Positions 1 through 9,143 of a DNA stretch of 64,000 nt are shown piece after piece. This DNA is from Lentisphaerota bacterium (GTDB lineage Bacteria; Verrucomicrobiota; Lentisphaeria; Victivallales; Victivallaceae): assembly GCA_015061695.1 (NCBI GenBank), contig SUWA01000001.1:1-64000 (forward strand). Direction: 5' to 3'. A program made the position numbers and the translations under genes. The notes beneath the pieces are model-generated. The model was not told the origin of the DNA, did no database searches, and saw only the letters and a list, made by a program, of their open reading frames with translations. Position 1 is the first letter of the stretch; each line of letters begins with the position of its first letter.

Positions 1-1594
1 AGCTCTGCGTCAAACCGATCGTGCCGAACTTGCTGCCGGCATAAGCGCCGTTGCGGTTGGAACCGACCAGACCGGATTTACTGTTGACCTGCACGATGTC
101 GCTCCAAAGGCCGCTGGCACTGTTCTGCTGCGCCATTACCGGAGCTATGTGTTTAACACAAAGAAAGTAACCGGAGTAATTGATATTGGTTACAAAATCC
201 CAATCTTTCTTGGTCAGACTCTTGACCGAACCGGCCCGCAAAACCCCGGCATTGGCCACGAACAGATCTGCGCCGCCGTAAGTTTTGACCACATTCTGAA
301 CCATGGCTGCCACCGATTCTTCATCGGCAATATTCACCGCCACGCCCGAAGCTCCGGCGCCCAATTTGGCCGCCGCGGCTTTAGCGCCATCAACATTCAT
401 ATCGGCAATGACCACGTCAGCACCGGCAGCAGCCAGCACTTCAGCAATACCGTAACCGAACCCCTGCGCTCCGCCGGTAACGATCGCCACTTTGCCGGTC
501 AGCGCCTTCCCGCTGCCGGCAGCGACTTTGCTGCGATACGATTCGACTTCCCAGTTTTCAATAAATTCACGGTGGGCGTCGCTCAAATAGTTAACTCCGC
601 CAAAAGCACCGGCCAAACGTTCCACCCGTGCCGCATCGTAAGCCAGCGCCATGGTGGTCGCCGCGCCGTTGGCATTGTTGCCGGCAGCAAACAGCGCTTT
701 GCCCGGCACGCAAACGACTTTGGGCTTATAGCCTTTGGCCGCCGCAAATGCGTCAACAGCTTCCGGCGAAGGGTCATCGCAAGTCAGAGCAAAACTCTTG
801 GCATAAACGATATGGTCGGGCGTCAACGGACCGGCCGCCGGAGCAAAGGCTTTGGTACTGCGGACCGATACGATGCTCTTTTCCGGAGCCAGCCAGCCGC
901 GCAGACTGGGCGCAAACTGCATAACAGCTTCCGCATCAGCGTCTTCTACGACCGCTGCTGTCGGGTCAATATTTTTACTTTCGTAATAACTCTTGAGCGT
1001 ACTCATGATATTTTCATAAGTTGCGCGGATCCCGGAATCGCTGTTGCCGCCGACAAACACCCCGTGATTCTGCAAAAAGATCACCGACGGAGCATTACCG
1101 TTGGCCTTTTTGTAATCCTGAACTTTATCAAATACCACTTTGGCCAGCGTAAAACCCGGATCGACGTATTCCACCCACAGCGCCTGCGGGAAAAGTTTTG
1201 CACATTCAGCCGCACCGTTTTTGCCGCAAGTCATACCATTGACCATGGCCGGGTGCAGATGCACCACAAAGGTAAAATCCATCAATTCGTGCAGCGGAGC
1301 TTCCACCGACGGGCGGCCGCTGCTGCCGGGCGCCACGGCATAAGCCATCAAACTCTTGACCCGGGCCTCGCGCTCATCGGCATCGGCAAAACTGTTCCAG
1401 CTGAAGCACTCACGGATAATGGAACGCTCCATTTTGACAAAATCTTTTTCCGTGATTTTAGCCAGACTCACCCCGGAGGGCTTTACATACAGATATTTTT
1501 CATCCTTATAAGATGTGTTGCCGCCGCCGGCCAGCACAAATTCAGAATCAGCTCCGTAAAAATTCGACAACTCTCTGATCGTACTCAATGACAT
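1..1594 (-). CDS. Bifunctional rhamnulose-1-phosphate aldolase / short-chain dehydrogenase (C-terminus off the left edge)
   Basis: Manual reverse-strand reading from ATG at 1594: MSLSTIRELSNFYGADSEFVLAGGGNTSYKDEKYLYVKPSGVSL...; class II aldolase N-terminal half, then Rossmann SDR half (GKVAIVTGGAQGFGYGIAEVLAAAGADVVIADMN). Adjacent to rhaA. Open at window edge, so absent from the ORF track. Confidence 0.88.
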   Translation of the reverse strand, partial: MSLSTIRELSNFYGADSEFVLAGGGNTSYKDEKYLYVKPSGVSLAKITEKDFVKMERSIIRECFSWNSFADADEREARVKSLMAYAVAPGSSGRPSVEAPLHELMDFTFVVHLHPAMVNGMTCGKNGAAECAKLFPQALWVEYVDPGFTLAKVVFDKVQDYKKANGNAPSVIFLQNHGVFVGGNSDSGIRATYENIMSTLKSYYESKNIDPTAAVVEDADAEAVMQFAPSLRGWLAPEKSIVSVRSTKAFAPAAGPLTPDHIVYAKSFALTCDDPSPEAVDAFAAAKGYKPKVVCVPGKALFAAGNNANGAATTMALAYDAARVERLAGAFGGVNYLSDAHREFIENWEVESYRSKVAAGSGKALTGKVAIVTGGAQGFGYGIAEVLAAAGADVVIADMNVDGAKAAAAKLGAGASGVAVNIADEESVAAMVQNVVKTYGGADLFVANAGVLRAGSVKSLTKKDWDFVTNINYSGYFLCVKHIAPVMAQQNSASGLWSDIVQVNSKSGLVGSNRNGAYAGSKFGTIGLTQS

Positions 1595-1620
1595 AATAGC
1601 GTCTTCCTTTTATCAATTTT

Positions 1621-2859
1621 TCAACGCTTGCTCAAAACGTTTTTTTCGTATTCTTTTACCTGTTTAAGCCAGTCAGCACCGGGGACTTTGCAATATTCGC
1701 AATAGGCCTGCCACATGGCTCCGAAGGGCAGATTCTTGCAATCTTCCAACAGCGCCAGGCGGCTGGTGTTGTCGCCGGCGGCTTCAACTTCCTTGAGCAG
1801 CTGGGTCGGTTCCAGAGCCGCCGCCAGCAACGCCTTCTGCATGGCACGCGCACCGATGGCCCAGGCACCGATACGGTTGATCGAAGCATCAAAGTAATCC
1901 AAACCGATATGGACGCGTTTTTCGTAATTATGCCGCAGGATTTCCTGCGCAATAGCATAAAGTTCGTCGTTCAGAATCACCACATGGTCGCTATCCCAGC
2001 GGACGCCGCGGCTGACATGCAGCAGTACTTCGTCAGAGAACAGCAGCACGCTGGAGATCTTGTCCGAAATCACTTCGGTGGGGTGGAAGTGGCCGGCATC
2101 CAGACAGATGAGCTTGTTGTTTTTCATGGCATAGCCCATGTAAAACTCGTGCGAACCGACCGTACAGCTTTCCGCGCCGATACCGAAAAGTTTGCACTCC
2201 ATGGCATCGCGGTTGTATTTTTCATCGACTTCGACGGCAAAGATTTCGTCCAGCGACTCTTTCAGGCGCGCCCGCGGGGCCTCGCGGTCTACGGGCGTAT
2301 CTTTAAAGCCGTCCGGTGTCCAGAAGTTGGTAATACAGGCGCTGCTCTGCGCTTTGCCGAACTCGGCAGCAATCTTGCGGCATGCAATACCGTGTTCGAC
2401 CCAATATTTGCGGATCGCCGGATCGGCATTGCTCAACGTAAAGCCGTCGGCCGCCATGGGGTGAGCAAAGAAAGTGGGGTTGAAGTCCAGCGCGATATTG
2501 TTGACCTTGCTCCACTCCATCCAGTTTTTGAAGTTCGCAGCGGTAATATTGTTGCGTTCGATCTTGCCGCCATCGCTTTCAGCATAGATCGCGTGAACGT
2601 TGAGCCGTTTGGTACCGGGAACCAGACTCATAACCTTATCAATATCGTTACGCAGTTCTTCCGGAGTGCGGGCGCAGCCGGGATAGTTGCCGGTAACAGC
2701 GATACCGCCATCCAGCGAACCGGAGTCTTCAAATCCTTTTACATCATCCCCCTGCCAGCAATGAATGGAAACAGGGATATCAGCCACCCGGCGGAACGCG
2801 GAATCAACATCTACACCCAACGCACGGTAAATTTTTTCAGCTTCACTGAACAACGACAT
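1621..2859 (-). CDS. rhaA: L-rhamnose isomerase
   Basis: Protein MSLFSEAEKIYRALGVDVDSAFRRVADIPVSIHCWQGDDVKGFE... is typical RhaA; start moved from 2892 to the internal Met with a GGAGAG RBS. Confidence 0.93.
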   Translation of the reverse strand: MSLFSEAEKIYRALGVDVDSAFRRVADIPVSIHCWQGDDVKGFEDSGSLDGGIAVTGNYPGCARTPEELRNDIDKVMSLVPGTKRLNVHAIYAESDGGKIERNNITAANFKNWMEWSKVNNIALDFNPTFFAHPMAADGFTLSNADPAIRKYWVEHGIACRKIAAEFGKAQSSACITNFWTPDGFKDTPVDREAPRARLKESLDEIFAVEVDEKYNRDAMECKLFGIGAESCTVGSHEFYMGYAMKNNKLICLDAGHFHPTEVISDKISSVLLFSDEVLLHVSRGVRWDSDHVVILNDELYAIAQEILRHNYEKRVHIGLDYFDASINRIGAWAIGARAMQKALLAAALEPTQLLKEVEAAGDNTSRLALLEDCKNLPFGAMWQAYCEYCKVPGADWLKQVKEYEKNVLSKR

Positions 2860-2992
2860 TTTTTCTCTCCTGTATTTTGGAAAATATTTCAACTGTTATT
2901 ATCAATAATACCAATATTGCAGATAAGATAGCTTATATTTTACTCAACGTCAAATATTTTTACGAAAAAATATAACATTATTTGGCAAAAAA

Positions 2993-3033
2993 CAGAACTG
3001 CCGCAAAACTTATTCAGTCTTGCGGCAGTTCTG
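2993..3033 (-). terminator. Rho-independent terminator downstream of feoB
   Basis: 14-bp stem CAGAACTGCCGCAA/TTGCGGCAGTTCTG followed by a T-run on the minus strand. Confidence 0.8.
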
Positions 3034-3052
3034 ACTGCTTTGCTGCTCAATA

Positions 3053-5197
3053 TTACAGTATTTTTGTGCCGATCTGCAGCAGCGATCCGGCTTGATATAC
3101 CACCATGGTTACAATGTAAGCCAAAGTAAACAATCCGGCCGCTTCGGCCACCGCCATTTTCCAGGAGTTCAATTCCCGCTTGATGATCGCCAGCGTGGCC
3201 AGACATGGTATACTCAACAAGCTGAACAGCATCATACAAAACGCCTGCAGCGGAGTATATTCTCTGCGGAGTTTCTCTTTGAGCGCTTCGGATTCTTCAT
3301 CCGCCTCGCCCTCGCTGTAGAGTACCCCCAGCTGCGAAACAAATACCTCTTTGGCCGCCAGTGCGCCGATACTGGCACTGGTCAGCTTCCAGTCAAATCC
3401 GATCGGAGCAAAAACCGGTTCCAGAGTTTTGCCGATCCGGCCGGTAATGGTGTATTCCATGGTTTCGGCCAATTTGGCATTTTCAATTTCTTCGATTTTG
3501 GCAGTTTGCTCTTCAGCATCTTCGATTTTTCCGGCTTGAGCGATTTGCGCATCGTAGTCTTGGGCAAACTCTTTCTTTTCCGGAAAATGGTCGCAAATAT
3601 AGAGTATTACCGTGGCCGCCAGAATGATCGTCCCGGCTTTATGCACATACATCTTGCCGCGATCCCACATGTGCAGCATCAAACTCTTGAGCATGGGCAT
3701 CCGGTAAGGCGGCAGCTCCATAAGGTAGACTTCGCCATCGCCTTTGAAAAGCGTCTTGCGCATGACCCACGCCGCGATCAACGCTATGACAATACCGATA
3801 ATATAAATCAGCCACATCACAAAAGGCTGGCTGCGCGGAGCAAAAAATGCCGGGATCAGCAGTGCATAGATCGGCAGACGCGCACTGCAGCTCATCAGCG
3901 GCAGCACCATGATCGTGGTTTTGCGGTCGCGTTCGGATTCGATCGTGCGCGTGGCCATGATCGCCGGCACGGTACAGCCGAACCCCAATACCAACGGCAC
4001 AAAGGATTTGCCCTGCAAACCGAACTTGCGCATAACGCCATCCATAACAAAAGCCGCCCGCGCCATGTAGCCGGAATCTTCCAATATGGCAATAGCAAAA
4101 AACAAAAACAATATATTGGGCAGAAACACCAGCACGCCGCCGACCCCGCCGATCAGCCCATCGGTTACAAAGTCGCGCAATACAGCGAGTTTATCTTCCG
4201 GCCAGACATCTTTGATCTTATCACCGAGAAATCCGAAAAATTCTTCGATCCACCCCATGAACGGATCCGCACAGATAAAAGTAAAATAGAACGTCAGGAA
4301 CATGATCCCCAGAAAAATCGGCAACCCCAGATATTTATTGGTCATTACCGAGTCGATCTTGTCGGAAATCTCCCGCCGCCGTTCATTGGTCATGGTGATC
4401 GAACCGGAACAAGCCCCCGCCAGCATGGCATAACGCCGGTCAGCCATAAAAGTTTCGGCCTCGATAGCGTGTTTGTTCCACAGGTGTTTGATCTGCTCTT
4501 CGACTTCGCCATGCACACTTTTAAACTCATTCAAACTCATGGCTGCTGTGTCGTGTTCCAACAGTTTGATCGCAAAAAAGCGCGACGGTATGTGACTGTA
4601 TTTTTCCACCGCCAGCGCGTCGATTTTATCGGCTACCGCAGCGATAGCATCATCAATATCGCTGCCGTAAGTAAGCATCGGCACGCCGTGATCGTCCAGT
4701 TTTTCCAGCGTATCGGCCAACTTGGCCAACAACGGTTTGACTCCATCGGATTTGCAGCCTACTGTTTGCACGATCGGCGACCCGAAGTAACGCTCCAACT
4801 TGGGTATATCGTAACGCATCCCTTTCTTTTCAGCATCATCTGACATATTGAACGCCAGCAGCATAGGTATATGCAGTTCCGCCAACTGGGTGGTCAGATA
4901 CAAACTGCGGCGGGGGATCGTGGAATCGACCACATTCAATATCAGGTCGATCCCCGGCTTGGTCAGCTCTTTGAACACCACATCTTCTTCCGGGGAAGAC
5001 GAAGAAAGCGAGTAGACGCCCGGCAGGTCGATCAATTCGATTTCAGCATCATTGAGCTTAAAGTGGCCGCTCTTGCTTTCAACCGTAACTCCCGGATAGT
5101 TGCCGACATGCTGCCTGGCGCCGGTCAAAGCGTTGAATATACAGGTTTTTCCGCAGTTGGGATTACCGGCTAATGCAATACGAAAATGCTTTTTCAT
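3053..5197 (-). CDS. feoB: Ferrous iron transport protein B
   Basis: MKKHFRIALAGNPNCGKTCIFNALTGARQHVGNYPGVTVE G1 motif, G-domain and FeoB permease; start placed at the internal Met. Confidence 0.96.
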   Translation of the reverse strand: MKKHFRIALAGNPNCGKTCIFNALTGARQHVGNYPGVTVESKSGHFKLNDAEIELIDLPGVYSLSSSSPEEDVVFKELTKPGIDLILNVVDSTIPRRSLYLTTQLAELHIPMLLAFNMSDDAEKKGMRYDIPKLERYFGSPIVQTVGCKSDGVKPLLAKLADTLEKLDDHGVPMLTYGSDIDDAIAAVADKIDALAVEKYSHIPSRFFAIKLLEHDTAAMSLNEFKSVHGEVEEQIKHLWNKHAIEAETFMADRRYAMLAGACSGSITMTNERRREISDKIDSVMTNKYLGLPIFLGIMFLTFYFTFICADPFMGWIEEFFGFLGDKIKDVWPEDKLAVLRDFVTDGLIGGVGGVLVFLPNILFLFFAIAILEDSGYMARAAFVMDGVMRKFGLQGKSFVPLVLGFGCTVPAIMATRTIESERDRKTTIMVLPLMSCSARLPIYALLIPAFFAPRSQPFVMWLIYIIGIVIALIAAWVMRKTLFKGDGEVYLMELPPYRMPMLKSLMLHMWDRGKMYVHKAGTIILAATVILYICDHFPEKKEFAQDYDAQIAQAGKIEDAEEQTAKIEEIENAKLAETMEYTITGRIGKTLEPVFAPIGFDWKLTSASIGALAAKEVFVSQLGVLYSEGEADEESEALKEKLRREYTPLQAFCMMLFSLLSIPCLATLAIIKRELNSWKMAVAEAAGLFTLAYIVTMVVYQAGSLLQIGTKIL

Positions 5198-5217
5198 AAA
5201 ACAAAAATCCCCTGCTT

Positions 5218-5469
5218 TCAACTGAGTTTGACCATGATGTTACGGCCATCATTTTTGTGCAAAGTCAGACTGCTGCCCATGAGTTTTATCCGCAGCAAGC
5301 CACCCAGCGGAGCGTGGGACTCCATACTCAATACTGCCCCGGGAACCATGCCCGCATCGGCAAATTTTTTGCAGCTGCGCATTGTGTTTTTGATTCCCAG
5401 CACCACTGCGGAGCATCCGATCGGAAGATCCGCCAGAGTCATTTCGGAGCCGACTGCAAACTCACTCAT
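5218..5469 (-). CDS. feoA: Ferrous iron transport protein A
   Basis: 83-aa SH3-like FeoA protein immediately upstream of feoB on the same strand. Confidence 0.9.
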   Translation of the reverse strand: MSEFAVGSEMTLADLPIGCSAVVLGIKNTMRSCKKFADAGMVPGAVLSMESHAPLGGLLRIKLMGSSLTLHKNDGRNIMVKLS

Positions 5470-5594
5470 AATTTCGATCCTTATCTTGTTATATATAATA
5501 AAAAATGATGTTTCAAAAAAAACCCGGGCGGCTCCGGCTTCCAGAGCAAGTAAGAAACAGAAACCAACCCGGCAGCAAACTGCACTCTGACAAC

Positions 5595-5616
5595 AAAGTT
5601 AGCTTAATCTAACTTT
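5595..5616. promoter_or_regulatory. Inverted repeat upstream of feoAB; candidate metal-repressor box
   Basis: AAAGTTAG-CTTAAT-CTAACTTT, perfect 8-bp arms with 6-nt spacer, ~125 bp upstream of feoA. Confidence 0.5.
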
Positions 5617-5791
5617 ATCGTTAAAAAAATTTTTCCTGCGCAACTTCGAATCCATGGAACAGATCTTCAAATGCAACAGTCAAACTTTCCAGTCAACATA
5701 CTTTAATGCAAAAATGAAAAAATGCAAGTTAGACAAGACAAATTTTTTCATTTTTTTTTGCAGACAAGTATTACAAAAGAAAGGACTGACT

Positions 5792-6397
5792 ATGGAAAAC
5801 CCCAACATTGACCCCACTCAACCCACCAATAACATGGCTGAAGATCTGGAAGAAGCCGAATGCAACTGCCTGCTGCCGGGAATTTTAAGAGCCTCCCGGG
5901 CGGCTTTGATCTGGCGCGGCATCGTTTTCATGGTTTTTGGCGTACTCATGCTGATGCAGCCGGTAACGACCTTTACCGTCATCGTGCTGATTCTGGGCGT
6001 ATACGCTATAATCGAAGGTGCCGCCATGCTGACCGGAGCGGTACAACTGCCGCGTCAGGATCGTTCAATGCTGACTATCAACGGTATTGTTCTGATCCTG
6101 TTGGGGATCGCTGCGATCGCCTTCCCCTGGATAATGGGCGAATATGCGATCATTTTTCTGGGCGTATGGCAATTTATCAGCGGTATTCAGTGCCTGATTC
6201 TGATCAAAAGTTCACATCACCGCTGGAAGACTTTCTTCTCCGGCATATTGACCATTGCCGCCGGGATCTTTTTTGTGATCGCCCCGTTTATCGGTTTGCT
6301 GGCCATGACCTGGCTCTTTGCAGTACTGTTCTTTATCACCGGCGTATTGATGCTCTACAGCGGCGCAACCATGTCGGTCAAAGCGGCCGATATTTGA
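5792..6397 (+). CDS. HdeD family (DUF308) acid-resistance-like membrane protein
   Basis: Repeated hydrophobic helices with IWRGIVFMVFGVLMLMQPVTT and GVYAIIEGAAMLTGA; ATG at 5792 after an AAAGGA RBS. Confidence 0.8.
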   Translation: MENPNIDPTQPTNNMAEDLEEAECNCLLPGILRASRAALIWRGIVFMVFGVLMLMQPVTTFTVIVLILGVYAIIEGAAMLTGAVQLPRQDRSMLTINGIVLILLGIAAIAFPWIMGEYAIIFLGVWQFISGIQCLILIKSSHHRWKTFFSGILTIAAGIFFVIAPFIGLLAMTWLFAVLFFITGVLMLYSGATMSVKAADI

Positions 6398-6410
6398 TCT
6401 TATATATACA

Positions 6411-6443
6411 AAAAAAAGCATCCGGGTTCCGGATGCTTTTTTT
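6411..6443. terminator. Bidirectional terminator between the convergent hdeD-like gene and rpsO
   Basis: AAAAAAAGCATCCGG-GTT-CCGGATGCTTTTTTT perfect hairpin with A/T tails on both sides. Confidence 0.9.
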
Positions 6444-6460
6444 ATGCCTGCAAGCAGAGA

Positions 6461-6727
6461 TTACTTGCGACGGATGTTCAGCTCGGCGCAGAGGCTGACA
6501 TAGCGATCGTAATTTTCGCGGGCCAGATAAGCCAGCAGCTTTTTACGACGGTTGACCAGCGCCAGCAGACCAGTCTGGGTGCTGTAGTCCTTGCGGTTGC
6601 GCTTCAGATGTTCAGTCAGGTGAACGATGCGGGCAGTCATCAGAGCGATCTGCACTTCGGGGCTGCCGGTATCGCCATCTTTACGGGCGAACTTGGCAAT
6701 GGTTTCAGCTTTGGGAGCCATGCTCAT
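6461..6727 (-). CDS. rpsO: 30S ribosomal protein S15
   Basis: MSMAPKAETIAKFARKDGDTGSPEVQIALMTARIVHLTEHLKRNRKDYSTQTGLLALVNRRKKLLAYL; start trimmed from the ORF track. Confidence 0.96.
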   Translation of the reverse strand: MSMAPKAETIAKFARKDGDTGSPEVQIALMTARIVHLTEHLKRNRKDYSTQTGLLALVNRRKKLLAYLARENYDRYVSLCAELNIRRK

Positions 6728-6894
6728 TTTGTCCATTCCTTTCATTTTTTCCATCTTTTCGATTCCCGGCAGCACTTGTGAACAGGAGCGGACTACTCCG
6801 TCCGGCACCACCGGAAGCGTTTTTACGGAAAACGCATTTCATCTAATATACACGCTTTTTATGTTTTTGCAAATTTTTTCTTACTGCAGAATAG

Positions 6895-9129
6895 TCATTT
6901 TGAACTGTTTGCAGCATATTTTTCATAAAAAACATGTTCACCGGCGCTATATTCACCAGAGTAAGAACCTAAACGAACCTGCGCCCGGCAACCTTGCGGA
7001 ACAGTCAGCACAAACTCGATTCTGTTATCATCCAACCGGCGCCAACGGCTGCTTATCTCTCCATATTGCGTTGAATGACTCATGGCAAAATCACTCATCG
7101 CTTCCGGCACTTGCGGTTCGTACACAAATTCTTCAAAACCGTTTTTCTCTGCTATCGGCCGGACACCGCCCAGATACTCATACATCCACGCTGATACATC
7201 GCCAAACATAATGTGATTATGCGAGTGGCGAAGATTCCACGCCTCGCACAAGGTCGTTTCGCCGGCCTTGACCCAATACCCCCAACCGGGCATATCTTCC
7301 TGCGTAAACAACTTGTATGCATCGTCGATATAGCCGTAACCGGCAAGCACTCGCGGTACCCACTTGGCCCCCAATATACCAAACTCGGCCCGGTGCTTGC
7401 GCTCCCGGACAGCTTCGACCAGCGCGGCTGCCTGTCCGGCGCGTTCGGCTTCGGGCGTAATATTGAAAAAGAGCATTGCAGCCCGGGCCGTCAATTCGCT
7501 TGAACTGTCGAACTTATCCGCGGGATATTTTTTCAAAATGGCTTTTCTGACCTCGGCGGCGCGGGCTTCAAACTCCTGCGGATCCCGGCCGATGATCCGC
7601 GCAAAACGCGCCATCAACGTCAGGTCATAATAATAAAATACCGTTGAAGTCAATTCAACCGGCGTAATCTTGAAGTGATCCGGGTGGCACCAATCGCCCA
7701 GTCCGAAATCAAGCAAGCCTTCATCGTTTTCCATACTCCGGCAATAATCCAGATAACGCACCAGCGCGTCGTAGTGCAGTTGCAGCGTTTCTGTATCGCC
7801 GGTAAAAAGATAAAGTTTGTATGCGTATTCAAAGATCACGCTGTCCCAGGCCGGCCCCGACCAGTAATTATAACCGAATATACCGGTCGGCGCGACTGCC
7901 GCCAACTGCCCCGACGGGCGTTGAGTATCAATAACTGTTTGCAGAAAATCCCGGCAGGCATTGGCACAATCAAAGTTCCACAAACCGCAATCCATTGCCA
8001 GCATGGCATCGCCTGTCCAGCCATTCTTTTCCCGATGCGGGCAATCGGTGGGGATGCCCACAAAATTGGAGCGGTAGCTTTGCAATGTCATTTTTTGCAG
8101 TGCGCTCAAAGTTGCATCGCTGCATTCGACCGATCCGGCAACCGCAAAATCAGTATGAATAAATGCCGCCCGGATCTGATGCACAACCACTTCCGGAGAA
8201 AATACCCGAACTTTGGCATAACGGAACCCATGGTAGGTAAAACGGGGTTGAAAATGTTCCACGCCCTCGCCTTTGAGAATGAATTTATCGCGCTGGAAAT
8301 TACCGCTATTGATAAACATTATAAAATCGGCATTATCTATATCGCCGTTTTTCCGCAAAGTTTCGCCATAATCGATCCAGATTTCCGCGCCGGCCGGCCC
8401 GGATACATCGATCGAACAAACACCGCTCATATTGATGCTGAAATCGTATACCGTATCAAACGCATCAAGTTTGTTCACTCCACAGGGCTCAAAATAACGG
8501 GTTATCCGGCAAGGAGGAGCAGTTTCCAACACCGGAATACCGCCGGGAGATGGCACTATGGCAACTTTTTTCCATTCCGCAGCTGTTCCCTCCAGCCGGG
8601 CATCGTAAGTTTCGCCGTTGCGCAGCTCGTTAAAAACGATCGGAGTTGTGGTCCAACTCCAGCTGTTATTACTGTAAAACACAACCCGGTCATCGACCAG
8701 CAAGTCGCAGCACAGTTTGACCGTATCGCGCCACGGAGTGTGTTCAGTACGCCACTTGGTTGCAGTGCCGCAATCGTACCAGCCGTTCCCCAGAATGACT
8801 TCTATAACATTAGTGCCTTTTTGCAGCAGCGTTTGCACATCGTACACCAGATAATGCACATGTTTATCAAACTGCGACGGTGCGGGGGCCAACACCCGGT
8901 CATCCGGCCGCTGACCATTGATATACAACTCGTGCCAGCCGACGCCGGCCAGATAAAGTTCAGCTTTTTCCGGCAATGAATCCAAATTGAATTCGCCGCG
9001 CAAACGCGGCGCCGGCGCTTCTTTTTCGTTATGAATAAGCAAATCGGGTGCTATCCAGCGGCCATACCACCGGCGTGAGGTTGCTTGCGACATTTTGCTC
9101 CGAGTCGTTGATTCAATATTTTTATTCAT
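6895..9129 (-). CDS. Alpha-L-rhamnosidase (GH78-like)
   Basis: 744 aa with WYGRWIAPDLL, GVGWHELYINGQRPDDRVLAPAPSQFDK, GIPTDCPHREKNGWTGDAMLAMDCGLWNFD catalytic-domain motifs of family 78. Confidence 0.92.
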   Translation of the reverse strand: MNKNIESTTRSKMSQATSRRWYGRWIAPDLLIHNEKEAPAPRLRGEFNLDSLPEKAELYLAGVGWHELYINGQRPDDRVLAPAPSQFDKHVHYLVYDVQTLLQKGTNVIEVILGNGWYDCGTATKWRTEHTPWRDTVKLCCDLLVDDRVVFYSNNSWSWTTTPIVFNELRNGETYDARLEGTAAEWKKVAIVPSPGGIPVLETAPPCRITRYFEPCGVNKLDAFDTVYDFSINMSGVCSIDVSGPAGAEIWIDYGETLRKNGDIDNADFIMFINSGNFQRDKFILKGEGVEHFQPRFTYHGFRYAKVRVFSPEVVVHQIRAAFIHTDFAVAGSVECSDATLSALQKMTLQSYRSNFVGIPTDCPHREKNGWTGDAMLAMDCGLWNFDCANACRDFLQTVIDTQRPSGQLAAVAPTGIFGYNYWSGPAWDSVIFEYAYKLYLFTGDTETLQLHYDALVRYLDYCRSMENDEGLLDFGLGDWCHPDHFKITPVELTSTVFYYYDLTLMARFARIIGRDPQEFEARAAEVRKAILKKYPADKFDSSSELTARAAMLFFNITPEAERAGQAAALVEAVRERKHRAEFGILGAKWVPRVLAGYGYIDDAYKLFTQEDMPGWGYWVKAGETTLCEAWNLRHSHNHIMFGDVSAWMYEYLGGVRPIAEKNGFEEFVYEPQVPEAMSDFAMSHSTQYGEISSRWRRLDDNRIEFVLTVPQGCRAQVRLGSYSGEYSAGEHVFYEKYAANSSK

Positions 9130-9143
9130 AACAGCTGCTCCGG

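Noticed and set aside
149-1591. 480-aa plus-strand ORF
   Set aside because: Antisense shadow of the rhaD-like CDS, whose minus-strand translation gives coherent aldolase and SDR motifs; the plus-strand product is low-complexity His/Arg-rich.
3092-4843. 583-aa plus-strand ORF opposite feoB
   Set aside because: Antisense shadow ORF; feoB motifs are unambiguous on the other strand.
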